DNA from: CAYUWG01 sp964448285
Lineage (GTDB): Bacteria > Bacteroidota > Ignavibacteria > SZUA-365
Reading direction: 5' to 3'
Assembly: GCA_964448285.1 (NCBI GenBank)
Contig: CAYUWG010000057.1
Location: 1-24,413 of the forward strand
DNA length: 24,413 nucleotides
The translations under genes were made by a program, and so were the position numbers. Positions 8,856 through 16,608 of the stretch are shown piece by piece. Position 1 is the first letter of the stretch; every line of letters begins with the position of its first letter. The notes beneath the pieces are model-generated. The model did not search any database. It was given only the letters and a program-made list of their open reading frames with translations, and was not told where the DNA came from.

Positions 8856-10025
8856 ATGAGTCTCAAACTGCTTGTTGTTGACGACGAGCCTGATCTGGAG
8901 CTATTGATCCGGCAGAAATTTCGCAAGAAAATTCAACAACAGGAGATGAAGTTCGTTTTCGCGCAGAACGGAATTGAAGCGCTGAAAATCATCGAACAAG
9001 AACCCGACGTCGAAATCGTCATGACCGACATCAATATGCCGGAGATGGATGGGCTGACTTTCTTAGGGAAGCTTTCGGAATCGAACAACCGTCCATTGCT
9101 CAAAGCCATCGTCGTTTCTGCTTATGGCGACATGGAGAATATCCGCACAGCGATGAACCGGGGTGCTTTCGACTTTATCACGAAACCGATCGATTTCACC
9201 GACTTGGAGATTACGCTCGCAAAGACGACGAACCATATAGATACGTTGAAGCAAGCCCTGAGTGCGCGAGAGCAATTGTATGCAATCCACCAGGAGCTGA
9301 ATATCGCCCGCCGAATACAGCAAGCGATCATTCCACAGGTTTTCCCGCCGTTCCCTGGCCGGAAGGATTTCGATGTCTTTGCAAGTATGACGCCCGCGAA
9401 GGAAGTAGGTGGCGACTTCTACGATTTCTTCCTCATCGATGATCGTCACTTCGGATTCGTTGTCGGTGATGTCTCAGGGAAAGGGGTGCCCGCTGCAATT
9501 TTCATGGCGATGAGCCGGACGTTATTGAAGAGCACGGCGATCAAGGGCGTCAGTCCCGGTGAATGTCTCACTCACACGAACAAGATTCTCAGCTCTGAGA
9601 GTGAGACAGCGATGTTCGTGACGGTCTTTTATGGAGTTCTCGATACGGTAACGGGAGAGATGACCTATTCAAACGGCGGGCACAATCCTCCGTATATCCT
9701 TCGTGCCGGTGGAGTGGTTGAAGAAATCGGAATCACAGGAGGCATTGTCGTCGGCATCATGGGAGGATTCACGTATGAGCAAGCATCATTGAAATTGAAT
9801 CCGGGTGATTCCATTTTCATTTTCACTGATGGCGTCACAGAGGCAATGGATATTCAGGATGAAATGTACTCTGACGAACGTCTCAAGGAGTTCCTCGAAA
9901 AGCAGTCGGATTCAACGGTTGAAAGTCTTGTAAAAAATGTCGTTACCGATGTACAGACCTACGTCAATGGAGCACCGCAATCGGATGATATCACCGCTCT
10001 CTCCGTTCGATACAACGGGATATAA
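8856..10025 (+). CDS. Response regulator-PP2C (RsbU/SpoIIE-type) serine phosphatase
   Basis: A 389-aa fusion. Residues 1-125 form a receiver domain with acidic pair D9/D10, phosphoacceptor D58 (MTDINMPEMDG), S88 and K110. A coiled linker (130-165) leads to a SpoIIE/PP2C domain (170-388) with metal-site motifs GGDFYD (D187), VGDVSGKG (D205), FTDGVTEA (D325) and SDDIT (D378). Proteins of this design dephosphorylate STAS-domain anti-anti-sigma factors when the receiver is phosphorylated. The start has a clear AAGGAG ribosome site 8 nt upstream. A STAS gene follows directly, a likely substrate. No cognate histidine kinase is adjacent. A weak promoter-like pair (TTGCTG at 8739 and TGATAC at 8763) lies upstream. 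It is probably the first gene of the nine-gene cluster. Confidence 0.95.
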   Translation: MSLKLLVVDDEPDLELLIRQKFRKKIQQQEMKFVFAQNGIEALKIIEQEPDVEIVMTDINMPEMDGLTFLGKLSESNNRPLLKAIVVSAYGDMENIRTAMNRGAFDFITKPIDFTDLEITLAKTTNHIDTLKQALSAREQLYAIHQELNIARRIQQAIIPQVFPPFPGRKDFDVFASMTPAKEVGGDFYDFFLIDDRHFGFVVGDVSGKGVPAAIFMAMSRTLLKSTAIKGVSPGECLTHTNKILSSESETAMFVTVFYGVLDTVTGEMTYSNGGHNPPYILRAGGVVEEIGITGGIVVGIMGGFTYEQASLKLNPGDSIFIFTDGVTEAMDIQDEMYSDERLKEFLEKQSDSTVESLVKNVVTDVQTYVNGAPQSDDITALSVRYNGI

Positions 10026-10062
10026 GCCCCATCGAGGAAAAACAGTTTTATATCCAACACCA

Positions 10063-10068
10063 GAGGAG
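10063..10068 (+). promoter_or_regulatory. Ribosome binding site that fixes a TTG start
   Basis: GAGGAG is followed by 8 nt and then TTG at 10077. An ATG at 10070-10072 lies in another frame. This supports the TTG as the true initiator of the STAS gene. Confidence 0.7.
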
Positions 10069-10076
10069 TATGCCAC

Positions 10077-10415
10077 TTGGAATTCGTTGATGAGAAAAAA
10101 AATCAGATCGCAGTTGTCCGGCTGATTGGCCGGATCGACTCGGTATCAGCAAAGCAATTCGAAGAGAAGATCGTCTCGGTTCTCGATGCAGGCGAAACAT
10201 CGTTGTTGGTGGATTTCAGCCAATGCGACTTCATCAACAGTACGGGACTGCGTGTTCTCTTACTGGCAGCGAAAAAGGTGCAACCGAAGCACGGCAGCAT
10301 TGCAATCTGTGGATTGACAGAATACTTGCATGAGCTTTTCCGCATTGCCGGTATATCCAACCTGTTCATCGTCCGATCTACGGAGGATGAGGCGATTCAA
10401 AGCATGATTGCCTGA
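10077..10415 (+). CDS. STAS-domain anti-sigma factor antagonist (RsbV/SpoIIAA-like)
   Basis: A 112-aa single STAS domain. It has the usual order of strands and helices, ending in the ICGLTEYLHELFRIAGI segment. The phosphosite motif is DFINSTGLRVLL, with S55/T56 at the position phosphorylated in RsbV-type proteins. In the known mechanism the dephosphorylated protein binds the kinase/anti-sigma partner and frees its target. It follows the REC-PP2C gene by about 50 nt, so it is the natural substrate of that phosphatase, and the RsbW-like kinase at 15044 would be the opposing enzyme. The start is TTG with a strong ribosome site. The gene ends with TGA. Confidence 0.93.
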   Translation: MEFVDEKKNQIAVVRLIGRIDSVSAKQFEEKIVSVLDAGETSLLVDFSQCDFINSTGLRVLLLAAKKVQPKHGSIAICGLTEYLHELFRIAGISNLFIVRSTEDEAIQSMIA

Positions 10416-10502
10416 AGGGAGATAATCGTTCGCACCGCAGGCGAACTCTATCAATGAACACAATCATTTCAGAAACAACCACAGACTTTTATCGGAGGTG
10501 AA

Positions 10503-11537
10503 ATGCTTATTGCTCGTGCTTTCAAAACGCTCATTATTCTTCTGGTGATTCCGTTACTCTCTTTCTTTGGATGCAAATCGAACGGAGGAGATGAAGGACA
10601 AAAGGATGGTGCGAAGAAGCGTTGGAAACTCACGATCGTGAAGTATGAGGACCTGAAGCAAACCGAGGATACGGAGAAAGGTTTGCTCGTCGGTTTGCGG
10701 GACGTCGGCTTGGTCGAAGGCGAGGATTTCGAGCTTCAAACCCGAAGCGCGCAAGGGGATATCCCGACGGTGTTAAGCCTCATCGATGCGACAACCACCG
10801 ATGGAACCGACATGCTGCTTTCCCTTCAAACGCCGACGTTGCACGCAGCAGTGAAGCGGGCTTCTAAACTTCCAATCGTATTCATGGTCGTGGCAAACCC
10901 ATTTGTCATCAGCACGGTTGGGGAAAGCGACTCCGCTCATCTTCCGAACGTTACGGGAGTTTACACGATGACCACGTTCGATCGGATGATCGAGTATATC
11001 AAGAAATGCCTGCCGAATGTAAAACGTATCGGAACATTGTTCTCCACCACGGAGCTGAATGCAACCTACTATAGAAGCCAGTTGCTCGCTGCCGCGAACA
11101 AAGCAGGGATTGAAGTAGAATCCTTCGGTGTGAATTCCCGGCTGGACGTATCACAAGCGATGCAGGCGCTCTGTTCGAAAAACAAGCTCGATGCGATTTG
11201 CCAGATCGAGGATAACCTGACCAGCTCTGCATTCCCGTCCATCGTTCAGGTCGCGAATCAATTCAAACTCCCCGTTTTCTCTTTTGTCGATGGGCAGGCG
11301 CGCGCCGGCTCTGCGCTTGTCGTTGCACCGGATTATTATGAAGCGGCGCGTAGTGCAGCGTCAATCATCTCACGGATCATCAAGGGCGAAAGCCCGGCAA
11401 CGATCCCATTCCAGAGAGTTTCGAAATTCTCAGTGATTGCGAATACGGCGAATGCCGCTGCGGTCGGGCTGACTATTCCTCAGGAAATACTGAATGCCGC
11501 TAACGAAGTAATCGAGTCAAACGTGGCTGCGAAATAG
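10503..11537 (+). CDS. ABC transporter substrate-binding lipoprotein (ABC_sub_bind family)
   Basis: A 344-aa exported lipoprotein. A hydrophobic signal (residues 4-23) ends in SFFGC, with Cys24 as the probable lipidation site, although Phe at -3 is not ideal. The rest matches the ABC_sub_bind (COG2984) fold: a first lobe with DMLLSLQTPTLHAAV, the hinge region PNVTGV, NVKRIGTLFS, then LPVFSFVDGQARAGSALVVAPDYYEAARSA and IIKGESPATIPF near the C-terminus. Some family members bind aromatic amino acids, but most have no known ligand and none can be assigned here. GGAGG lies just before ATG 10503. The permease and ATPase expected for it are at 12814 and 13746, with a STAS fusion gene placed between them. 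It acts on the outer face of the inner membrane. Confidence 0.93.
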   Translation: MLIARAFKTLIILLVIPLLSFFGCKSNGGDEGQKDGAKKRWKLTIVKYEDLKQTEDTEKGLLVGLRDVGLVEGEDFELQTRSAQGDIPTVLSLIDATTTDGTDMLLSLQTPTLHAAVKRASKLPIVFMVVANPFVISTVGESDSAHLPNVTGVYTMTTFDRMIEYIKKCLPNVKRIGTLFSTTELNATYYRSQLLAAANKAGIEVESFGVNSRLDVSQAMQALCSKNKLDAICQIEDNLTSSAFPSIVQVANQFKLPVFSFVDGQARAGSALVVAPDYYEAARSAASIISRIIKGESPATIPFQRVSKFSVIANTANAAAVGLTIPQEILNAANEVIESNVAAK

Positions 11538-11540
11538 CCG

Positions 11541-12788
11541 ATGGAAGTCGTTCACCGGCCCTTACAGGATAATACGGTAATCCTTGAGTTGGAAGGCCGA
11601 CTCGACTCGTATTGGTCGAATCATCTGGCCGGTGAATTGGAATCCTGTTTACGAAAAGGCGAACACAACGTGACGCTTGATTTCTCGAAGGTCTCTTTCA
11701 TGAGCAGTGCAGGGATCAGCGTCCTCTTGCAGTACTACAAGAAGTATATCGGTATCGGAGGTGTTCTCAGGATAGAGAATCCAATCCCGTTGGTGAAGAC
11801 CGTCATGGATCTATCGGGACTATCGAATTTCCTTTTACAGAGTGCACCGGCTTCAAAGCATGTTCAGAGTGAGACGCGCATTGAGAAGCAAGTCAGCATT
11901 CACGAGAGCACGAATGGTTCCTTCGAAACATCGGCGCTCGATTCCAACGCCGCATATCGCTGTCGTGTAATCGGGGATACCGAGCCTCTGCTCACCGCAT
12001 CATACACAGCGGATGACTGTACGGTCGAGCGTTTCCAGCCGTCGATGTTCGGTTTTGGCCTCGGTGCGTTAGGAACGAACTATTCCGATTGCAGAGACCG
12101 GTTCGGTGAGTTTCTCGCGGTAGCAGGTGCCGCTGTCTATCTGCCGTCGGACACGAACAGCGTGCCTGATTATTCCATAGCGGAAGGGACGTTTCTCCCT
12201 GAGATGCACGTCCTATATGGTATTACGTGCGAAGGATCGGCTCGTTTTTTCACACGCTTTCAAGCTCGGGATGCCGGAGAATCTTTAACACTTTCCGAAA
12301 TAGAAGAATCCATCCTCGATATCTCATCTTCAATCTCTGTTGGTTTCGTTCTGATCGCCGAAACACTCGGACTGGTTGGCTGCGCATTGAAGAAATCTCC
12401 GGTCGAGGGATCGGTAGCAGGTTCATTACTCGATCACCCTGAAATAAAGAAGTGGATCTCCTTCTCGACAGAACCTGTGTTCGGAAGAAATCTTGCGCTC
12501 GTCGTCGGAGTGGTCGCTCGTGACCCACGACCTCCGTTGAGTCGAATGTTGAGACAAACGGACGGCACCGGAATGTATTCGCATTCCCATGCGGTCGCCT
12601 GCGGCTACCGCGCCATGAGGAAAGGAACCTTGGATCTGAAAGAAACGATTGCAGACATCTTTCAGGATCCCGCTCTGTTGGGTCTGCTGCATTTGGTCAA
12701 TGACGACCGTGTACTCATCGGTCAGGGTCAAAGTCTGTTCCGACAAGGCGTCGCGTGGTTCGCACCGATCGAAGGAGTTGGATTGTAA
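11541..12788 (+). CDS. STAS domain fused to a ~270-residue domain I do not recognise
   Basis: A 415-aa protein. Residues 1-105 are a STAS domain (LELEGRLDSYWSNHL, then DFSKVSFMSSAGISVLL with S55/S56 as candidate phosphosites). A polar linker (105-135) follows. Residues ~140-415 form a mixed alpha/beta region with no motif I can name. It contains GFGLGALGTNYSDCRDRFGEF, LYGITCEGSARFFTRF, a helical stretch LSEIEESILDISSSISVGFVL, and near the end GMYSHSHAVACGYRAM and GQSLFRQGVAWFAPI. There are no transmembrane segments, so it is probably cytoplasmic. Its ATG lies 3 nt after the lipoprotein stop, so translation is probably coupled. Lying between the substrate-binding protein and the permease, it may link the transporter to partner switching. 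That link is inference; the STAS call is firm. Confidence 0.85.
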   Translation: MEVVHRPLQDNTVILELEGRLDSYWSNHLAGELESCLRKGEHNVTLDFSKVSFMSSAGISVLLQYYKKYIGIGGVLRIENPIPLVKTVMDLSGLSNFLLQSAPASKHVQSETRIEKQVSIHESTNGSFETSALDSNAAYRCRVIGDTEPLLTASYTADDCTVERFQPSMFGFGLGALGTNYSDCRDRFGEFLAVAGAAVYLPSDTNSVPDYSIAEGTFLPEMHVLYGITCEGSARFFTRFQARDAGESLTLSEIEESILDISSSISVGFVLIAETLGLVGCALKKSPVEGSVAGSLLDHPEIKKWISFSTEPVFGRNLALVVGVVARDPRPPLSRMLRQTDGTGMYSHSHAVACGYRAMRKGTLDLKETIADIFQDPALLGLLHLVNDDRVLIGQGQSLFRQGVAWFAPIEGVGL

Positions 12789-12813
12789 TGTATTTCCAAA
12801 TTGCGAGTGAACC

Positions 12814-13746
12814 ATGCCGGTAATCATCTCGGCGCTTTCCATCGGACTTATCCTTTCGCTGCTTGCGATCGGTGTATTCATCAGCTACCGCATATTCGAT
12901 TTCCCCGACATCACTGCCGATGGCTCGCTCACGACCGGTGCCGCGATCGCGGCGCTTCTCATCGTTGAAGGCGTCGATCCATTGCTGGCAACCTTCGCTG
13001 CTGTGTTCGGTGGTTTTATTGCAGGCACACTGACCGGATTACTGCATGCGCGATTCGGTATCAACAAGCTGCTCTCAGGTATTCTCGTCATGATCGCGCT
13101 TTACTCCATCAACATCCGAATCATGGGAGCGAGTCATATCCCGCTGTTATACGAGACGACCATCATTACGCGATCAGAGACGGTCGGTCGCGAGACATTC
13201 TCACAGGATTTCATTGCAACATTGGAAGCTGCGCAGCTTTCGTTGCAAGAAATAATGGTCGTGGTCATGTCTCTCGTTTCCGTATCACTTTACGTTTTCA
13301 TTACCCGTTACTTTTTCAACACGCGGATCGGACTTGCGATGCGTGCGGCGGGGAATAATCCACGAATGGTTCGCGCGATCGGAATGAATGACCACGTCAT
13401 GCTGATAATAGGCCTGGCAATTTCAAACGGATTGATTGCCCTTTCAGGCGCGATGTATGCGCAATATCTCGGCTACGCGGATATTCAGCTTGGCATCGGG
13501 ATGATCGTGTTCGGTTTAGCCAGCGTCATCATCGGTGAGACGGTTATGCCGAAAAAGAATTTCGGGTGGCTGCTCGTGAGTGCTGTAATCGGCTCGGTCT
13601 TGTTCAGGCTTGCCGTCGCCGGTGTACTCCAGGCAGGACTTCCGCAGCAGGATTTGAAACTTGTGACTGCCTTGTTTGTTTTTGCAGCGTTGATTCTCCC
13701 AAGGTTCGCTCGACGGTCGAGCAGGGAACATGTGAAAGCCGCCTGA
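12814..13746 (+). CDS. ABC transporter permease, COG4120-like
   Basis: A 310-aa very hydrophobic protein with about eight membrane segments, starting with TM1 at residues 2-24. The sequence ISYRIFDFPDITADGSLTTGAAIAA is typical of the permeases that partner ABC_sub_bind proteins and is related in layout to branched-chain/sugar permeases. GLAMRAAGNNPRMVRAIGMN (about residue 180) is the cytoplasmic coupling loop, and GYADIQLGIGMIVFGLASVIIGE follows. It would carry an unknown substrate across the inner membrane. The start ATG lies 25 nt after the STAS-fusion gene. Its TGA overlaps the ATG of the ATPase gene (TGATG), so the two subunits should be made together. Confidence 0.93.
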   Translation: MPVIISALSIGLILSLLAIGVFISYRIFDFPDITADGSLTTGAAIAALLIVEGVDPLLATFAAVFGGFIAGTLTGLLHARFGINKLLSGILVMIALYSINIRIMGASHIPLLYETTIITRSETVGRETFSQDFIATLEAAQLSLQEIMVVVMSLVSVSLYVFITRYFFNTRIGLAMRAAGNNPRMVRAIGMNDHVMLIIGLAISNGLIALSGAMYAQYLGYADIQLGIGMIVFGLASVIIGETVMPKKNFGWLLVSAVIGSVLFRLAVAGVLQAGLPQQDLKLVTALFVFAALILPRFARRSSREHVKAA

Positions 13747-14558
13747 TGCTCGTCGCGAAAAACATCAGCATATCATTCAACAACGGCACGGATCGAACGA
13801 CCAAGGCGCTGAACTCCGTCGACCTGACTATAGTTGACGGCGCATTCGTGATCGTTGCCGGTTCGAACGGCTCCGGCAAATCGACGCTGTTGAATGTGAT
13901 TGCCGGAACGCTCAAACCCGACAGCGGTACCGTCGAACTGAACGGCAAGGACATCACGCACTGGACGGAATACGAGCGTGCTCGACGCGTCGCACGTGTG
14001 TTTCAGGACCCGTTTACCGGCACCGCACCGCAGCTTACCGTGGCTGAGAATATCGTTCTTGCCATCCATCGGGGATCGCCGTTTGGTTTGGGTCTTGCGC
14101 TGACCAAAGCGGTTCGGAACACGATTCGTGAACGCGTTTCACTTCTTCGCTCTGGTTTGGAAGACCGCCTCGATAGTCCGATGGGAACGCTCTCCGGCGG
14201 TCAGCGTCAGGCGTTGACCCTCCTGATGGCGACGTGGGTTCGGCCTGAGTTATTACTTCTCGATGAACACACCGCGGCACTCGATCCAAAAAGCGCGGAA
14301 CAGATTCTTCGATTGACACAAGAACTGATCACCCGCGAAAAACTCACCACGCTTATGGTCACTCATTCGATGCAGCAAGCAGTTCATATGGGTGACCGTG
14401 TGATCATGATGCATCGCGGTGAAATCGTTCGGGAGTTTCACAATACACGCCAGCGGTTGCTGAGAACACAGGATCTCCTCAACGTCTTCGAAGAGCATCG
14501 CCGCGAAGACCAGTTGGATGAAACGGCATCCGAGTTAATTCAATCCCGCTACATCTGA
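13746..14558 (+). CDS. ABC transporter ATP-binding protein, COG1101-like
   Basis: A 270-aa ATPase with all ABC motifs: Walker A GSNGSGKST (39-47), Q-loop VFQDPFTGT (Q87), signature LSGGQRQ (149-155), Walker B LLLLDE (D173/E174), D-loop ALDP, and switch His207 (MVTHSM). The reading frame stays open upstream into the permease gene, but the start is taken as ATG 13746, because it forms the TGATG overlap and gives the normal N-terminus MLVAKNISISF. It powers the permease of the same cluster. The C-terminal ~35 residues (FEEHRREDQLDETASEL) are charged and may be a short regulatory tail. Confidence 0.95.
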   Translation: MLVAKNISISFNNGTDRTTKALNSVDLTIVDGAFVIVAGSNGSGKSTLLNVIAGTLKPDSGTVELNGKDITHWTEYERARRVARVFQDPFTGTAPQLTVAENIVLAIHRGSPFGLGLALTKAVRNTIRERVSLLRSGLEDRLDSPMGTLSGGQRQALTLLMATWVRPELLLLDEHTAALDPKSAEQILRLTQELITREKLTTLMVTHSMQQAVHMGDRVIMMHRGEIVREFHNTRQRLLRTQDLLNVFEEHRREDQLDETASELIQSRYI

Positions 14559-14610
14559 ATCCATCTTTCATGAAGACTCACACGCAAGAAATACGGAAAG
14601 GAAACTCACG

Positions 14611-15021
14611 ATGAAGCTCATGGTGGTTGACGACGAATCCGACGTCCAGTACCTCTTCAAACAGCAATTTCGCCATGAGATTCGCTCCGGTGAAATCGAG
14701 TTCCGATTCGCGTTTTCCGGTGAAGAAGCTCTGCAATATCTCAGTACGAATGAAGGATTGGAACTCGTGCTGATTCTTTCCGACATCAACATGCCCGGAA
14801 TGAGCGGTCTTGATCTCCTCCGTACCATCAAGCAACGTTTACCGCACCTTCGTGTATTTATGATCACTGCATACTCCGACGAGAAGAACTTCAACTCGGC
14901 GATCTCAGGAGGTGCAGACGGCTACCTCACAAAACCGATCGACTTTGCAGACCTCAAACAATCTCTCAGGCAATTCCAAAATCAAACTCCGTCGAAGAAA
15001 GGCTCCGAAGGGCAAGAGTAA
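14611..15021 (+). CDS. Stand-alone receiver (REC) protein
   Basis: A 136-aa single receiver domain: D7/D8, phosphoacceptor D58 (LSDINMPGMSG), T86, K108 (YLTKPIDFADL), and a short polar C-terminal tail. It has no output domain. It clearly resembles the receiver half of the REC-PP2C protein at 8856 (VVDDE, SDINMP/TDINMP, TKPIDF), suggesting duplication within the cluster. An AAAGGAAA ribosome site precedes ATG 14611. The RsbW-like kinase gene follows 22 nt later, so the receiver may control that kinase by direct contact. No cognate histidine kinase is adjacent. Confidence 0.92.
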   Translation: MKLMVVDDESDVQYLFKQQFRHEIRSGEIEFRFAFSGEEALQYLSTNEGLELVLILSDINMPGMSGLDLLRTIKQRLPHLRVFMITAYSDEKNFNSAISGGADGYLTKPIDFADLKQSLRQFQNQTPSKKGSEGQE

Positions 15022-15043
15022 TCTGACCGACAATACAGATGGT

Positions 15044-15472
15044 ATGACCAACCCGATTTCCATTCAACTTAGAAACGATCTTGCCGAGATTGAACGCGTT
15101 CACGAACTTCTGCAACGCATGGAAGAACAGAACGGTATTCCGTCCAGCATCGTGTTTGCTGTAACGCTTTCTTTAGACGAACTTCTCACGAACATCATTT
15201 CCTACGGCTACGATGATAATGACGAACACGTTATCGAAGTGGCGTTTACCTTGAATGAATCAGAATTGGAAACGGTGATAACCGATGACGGGACGGAATT
15301 CAATCCGCTCGAAAAGGAAACTCCGAATTTGGACGTGCCGCTCGATCAAAGAAAGATCGGCGGGCTTGGAATACATCTCGTTCGGAATTTCATGGATGAC
15401 CTCGAGTACAGGCGGGAGAATGGGAAGAACGTTTTTATCATGCGAAAGAAAAGGAATCCGGAACACGAATAA
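15044..15472 (+). CDS. RsbW/SpoIIAB-like anti-sigma factor serine kinase (HATPase_c_2)
   Basis: A 142-aa GHKL ATPase domain. The N-box is LDELLTNIISYGY (E47, N50). The G1 box is TDDGTEFNP (D81/D82, G83), and the G2 box is IGGLGIHLV (G106-G109). Proteins of this type phosphorylate STAS antagonists and hold a sigma factor or other target inactive. I chose ATG 15044, which follows the receiver gene by 22 nt. The frame is open further upstream (to 14912) but lies inside the receiver gene. The ribosome site is weak, so coupling to the receiver gene is likely. No sigma factor gene is nearby, so its target is unknown. The STAS gene at 15488 follows directly. Confidence 0.92.
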   Translation: MTNPISIQLRNDLAEIERVHELLQRMEEQNGIPSSIVFAVTLSLDELLTNIISYGYDDNDEHVIEVAFTLNESELETVITDDGTEFNPLEKETPNLDVPLDQRKIGGLGIHLVRNFMDDLEYRRENGKNVFIMRKKRNPEHE

Positions 15473-15487
15473 CCCGAGGCTATCACG

Positions 15488-15826
15488 ATGCAGTTCACCA
15501 TATCCGAACGCTCCATTGAATCAAAATGGATTCTCGCAATTGACGGAAGAGTGGACTCGTTCGTCGCACAGCATTTCGAAGAAGAACTCGTCCGTCATAC
15601 TGCATCGATGCAAGGTTCGCTGATAATCGATCTGTCGGGATTGGATTTCATCAGCACAGCAGGGCTTTGGGCGATTATTAAAACGACGAAAGACCGCCAG
15701 AAATCCGGATGGGGCGTCACCATGTGCAATCCGAAAGGTCATGTACGAGAGCTGTTCGTGATAGCCGGGTTCACGAAGGTTTTCCCCATCTTCAACACTC
15801 TTGAAGAAGCCATAGACCAAGCCTGA
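15488..15826 (+). CDS. STAS-domain anti-sigma factor antagonist
   Basis: A 112-aa single STAS domain with LAIDGRVDSFVAQHFEEEL, then DLSGLDFISTAGLWAII. S56/T57 sit at the phosphosite. NPKGHVRELFVIAGFTKVFPIF ends the fold. It is the third STAS protein in the cluster and lies 15 nt after the RsbW-like kinase, the usual antagonist/kinase pairing. A GAGG ribosome site lies 8 nt before the ATG. It is about as different from the STAS protein at 10077 as from the fusion at 11541, so it need not share their partner. Confidence 0.93.
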   Translation: MQFTISERSIESKWILAIDGRVDSFVAQHFEEELVRHTASMQGSLIIDLSGLDFISTAGLWAIIKTTKDRQKSGWGVTMCNPKGHVRELFVIAGFTKVFPIFNTLEEAIDQA

Positions 15827-15897
15827 AGAGAGTCATTTCATTACGAAGGATTGTGTGAGGGGAATGTGTTCTGCTTTATGTTTATGCTCAGGTGCAC

Positions 15898-16608
15898 ATG
15901 GACTTTGCAGATAAAATGGATGTACTGATCGTTGAAGATGAAGATGACATCCGGGCGTTGCTTGTCCATCATTTTCGGAAGGAGGGATTCACCGTTCGCG
16001 AGGCGGATAATGGAAGGTCGGCACTCGAGGAGGTGCGGAGAGAGCAACCGAATCTCGTTATTCTCGACCTCATGCTGCCGAAGTTGGATGGAAGCGAAGT
16101 CTGTCGGAGTATTAAGAGCAATCCCCTAACGAGATCTGTCCCTGTCGTCATGCTGACGGCAAAGGATAGAGATTCGGACGTCATCTCAGGTTTGGATATC
16201 GGTGCGGACGATTACGTTACGAAACCTTTCAGCCCTTCCGTTCTGATGGCGCGCGCACGTTCGCTGTTACGACGTCTGTCATCCGACATTACGAAGAAAG
16301 ATCAGATGCTTGCAGTTGAACGCATCGTAATCGATCTCAAACGTCATATTGTGAAAGTAGATGATGAACCTATCGAGCTTACCTTCACGGAGTTCGCGAT
16401 TCTTCACTTACTCGCATCACACCGGGGAAGAGTGTTTTCCCGGTCTCAGATCGTTGAGTCAATCCGTGGTGGCGATTATCCGGTGACGGATCGCGCCGTC
16501 GATGTACACATTGCGGGCTTGCGTAAAAAATTAGGATTCTCCGGAACGCTTATCGAGACTGTTCGAGGTGTTGGGTATCGGTTTTCAGAGGTGTATGACG
16601 TTTCTTAA
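15898..16608 (+). CDS. phoB: Phosphate regulon response regulator PhoB (OmpR family)
   Basis: A DNA-binding response regulator of about 236 aa. The receiver domain has E13/D14-type acidic residues (VEDEDD), phosphoacceptor D57 (LVILDLMLPKLDG), T87 and K109 (YVTKPFSP). A winged-helix domain follows, with ELTFTEFAILHLLASHRGRVFSRSQI, the recognition region DRAVDVHIAGLRKKLG, and the hairpin VRGVGYRF. Adjacent phoR, pst and phoU genes identify it as PhoB/PhoP. The start is uncertain: GTG 15892, ATG 15898 and ATG 15916 are in frame. I use 15898 because AGGTG lies just before it. The end overlaps phoR by 14 nt. When phosphorylated it would bind Pho boxes such as the candidate at 18378-18395. Confidence 0.93.
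   Translation: MDFADKMDVLIVEDEDDIRALLVHHFRKEGFTVREADNGRSALEEVRREQPNLVILDLMLPKLDGSEVCRSIKSNPLTRSVPVVMLTAKDRDSDVISGLDIGADDYVTKPFSPSVLMARARSLLRRLSSDITKKDQMLAVERIVIDLKRHIVKVDDEPIELTFTEFAILHLLASHRGRVFSRSQIVESIRGGDYPVTDRAVDVHIAGLRKKLGFSGTLIETVRGVGYRFSEVYDVS

Noticed and set aside
8651..8881. Possible small membrane protein (MASGSFTIAG..., one hydrophobic segment) between GT39 and the REC-PP2C gene
   Set aside because: It overlaps the end of the GT39 gene and the start and ribosome site of the next gene, has no clear ribosome site of its own, and matches no family I know.
10428..10446. GTTCGC/GCGAAC hairpin between the first STAS gene and the lipoprotein gene
   Set aside because: Only a 6-bp stem with no T tract; too weak to call a terminator, though it could be an mRNA processing or stability element.
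13566..13745. 60-residue N-terminal extension of the ABC ATPase
   Set aside because: It lies in another frame of the permease gene; the TGATG overlap and the ATPase family N-terminus place the start at 13746.
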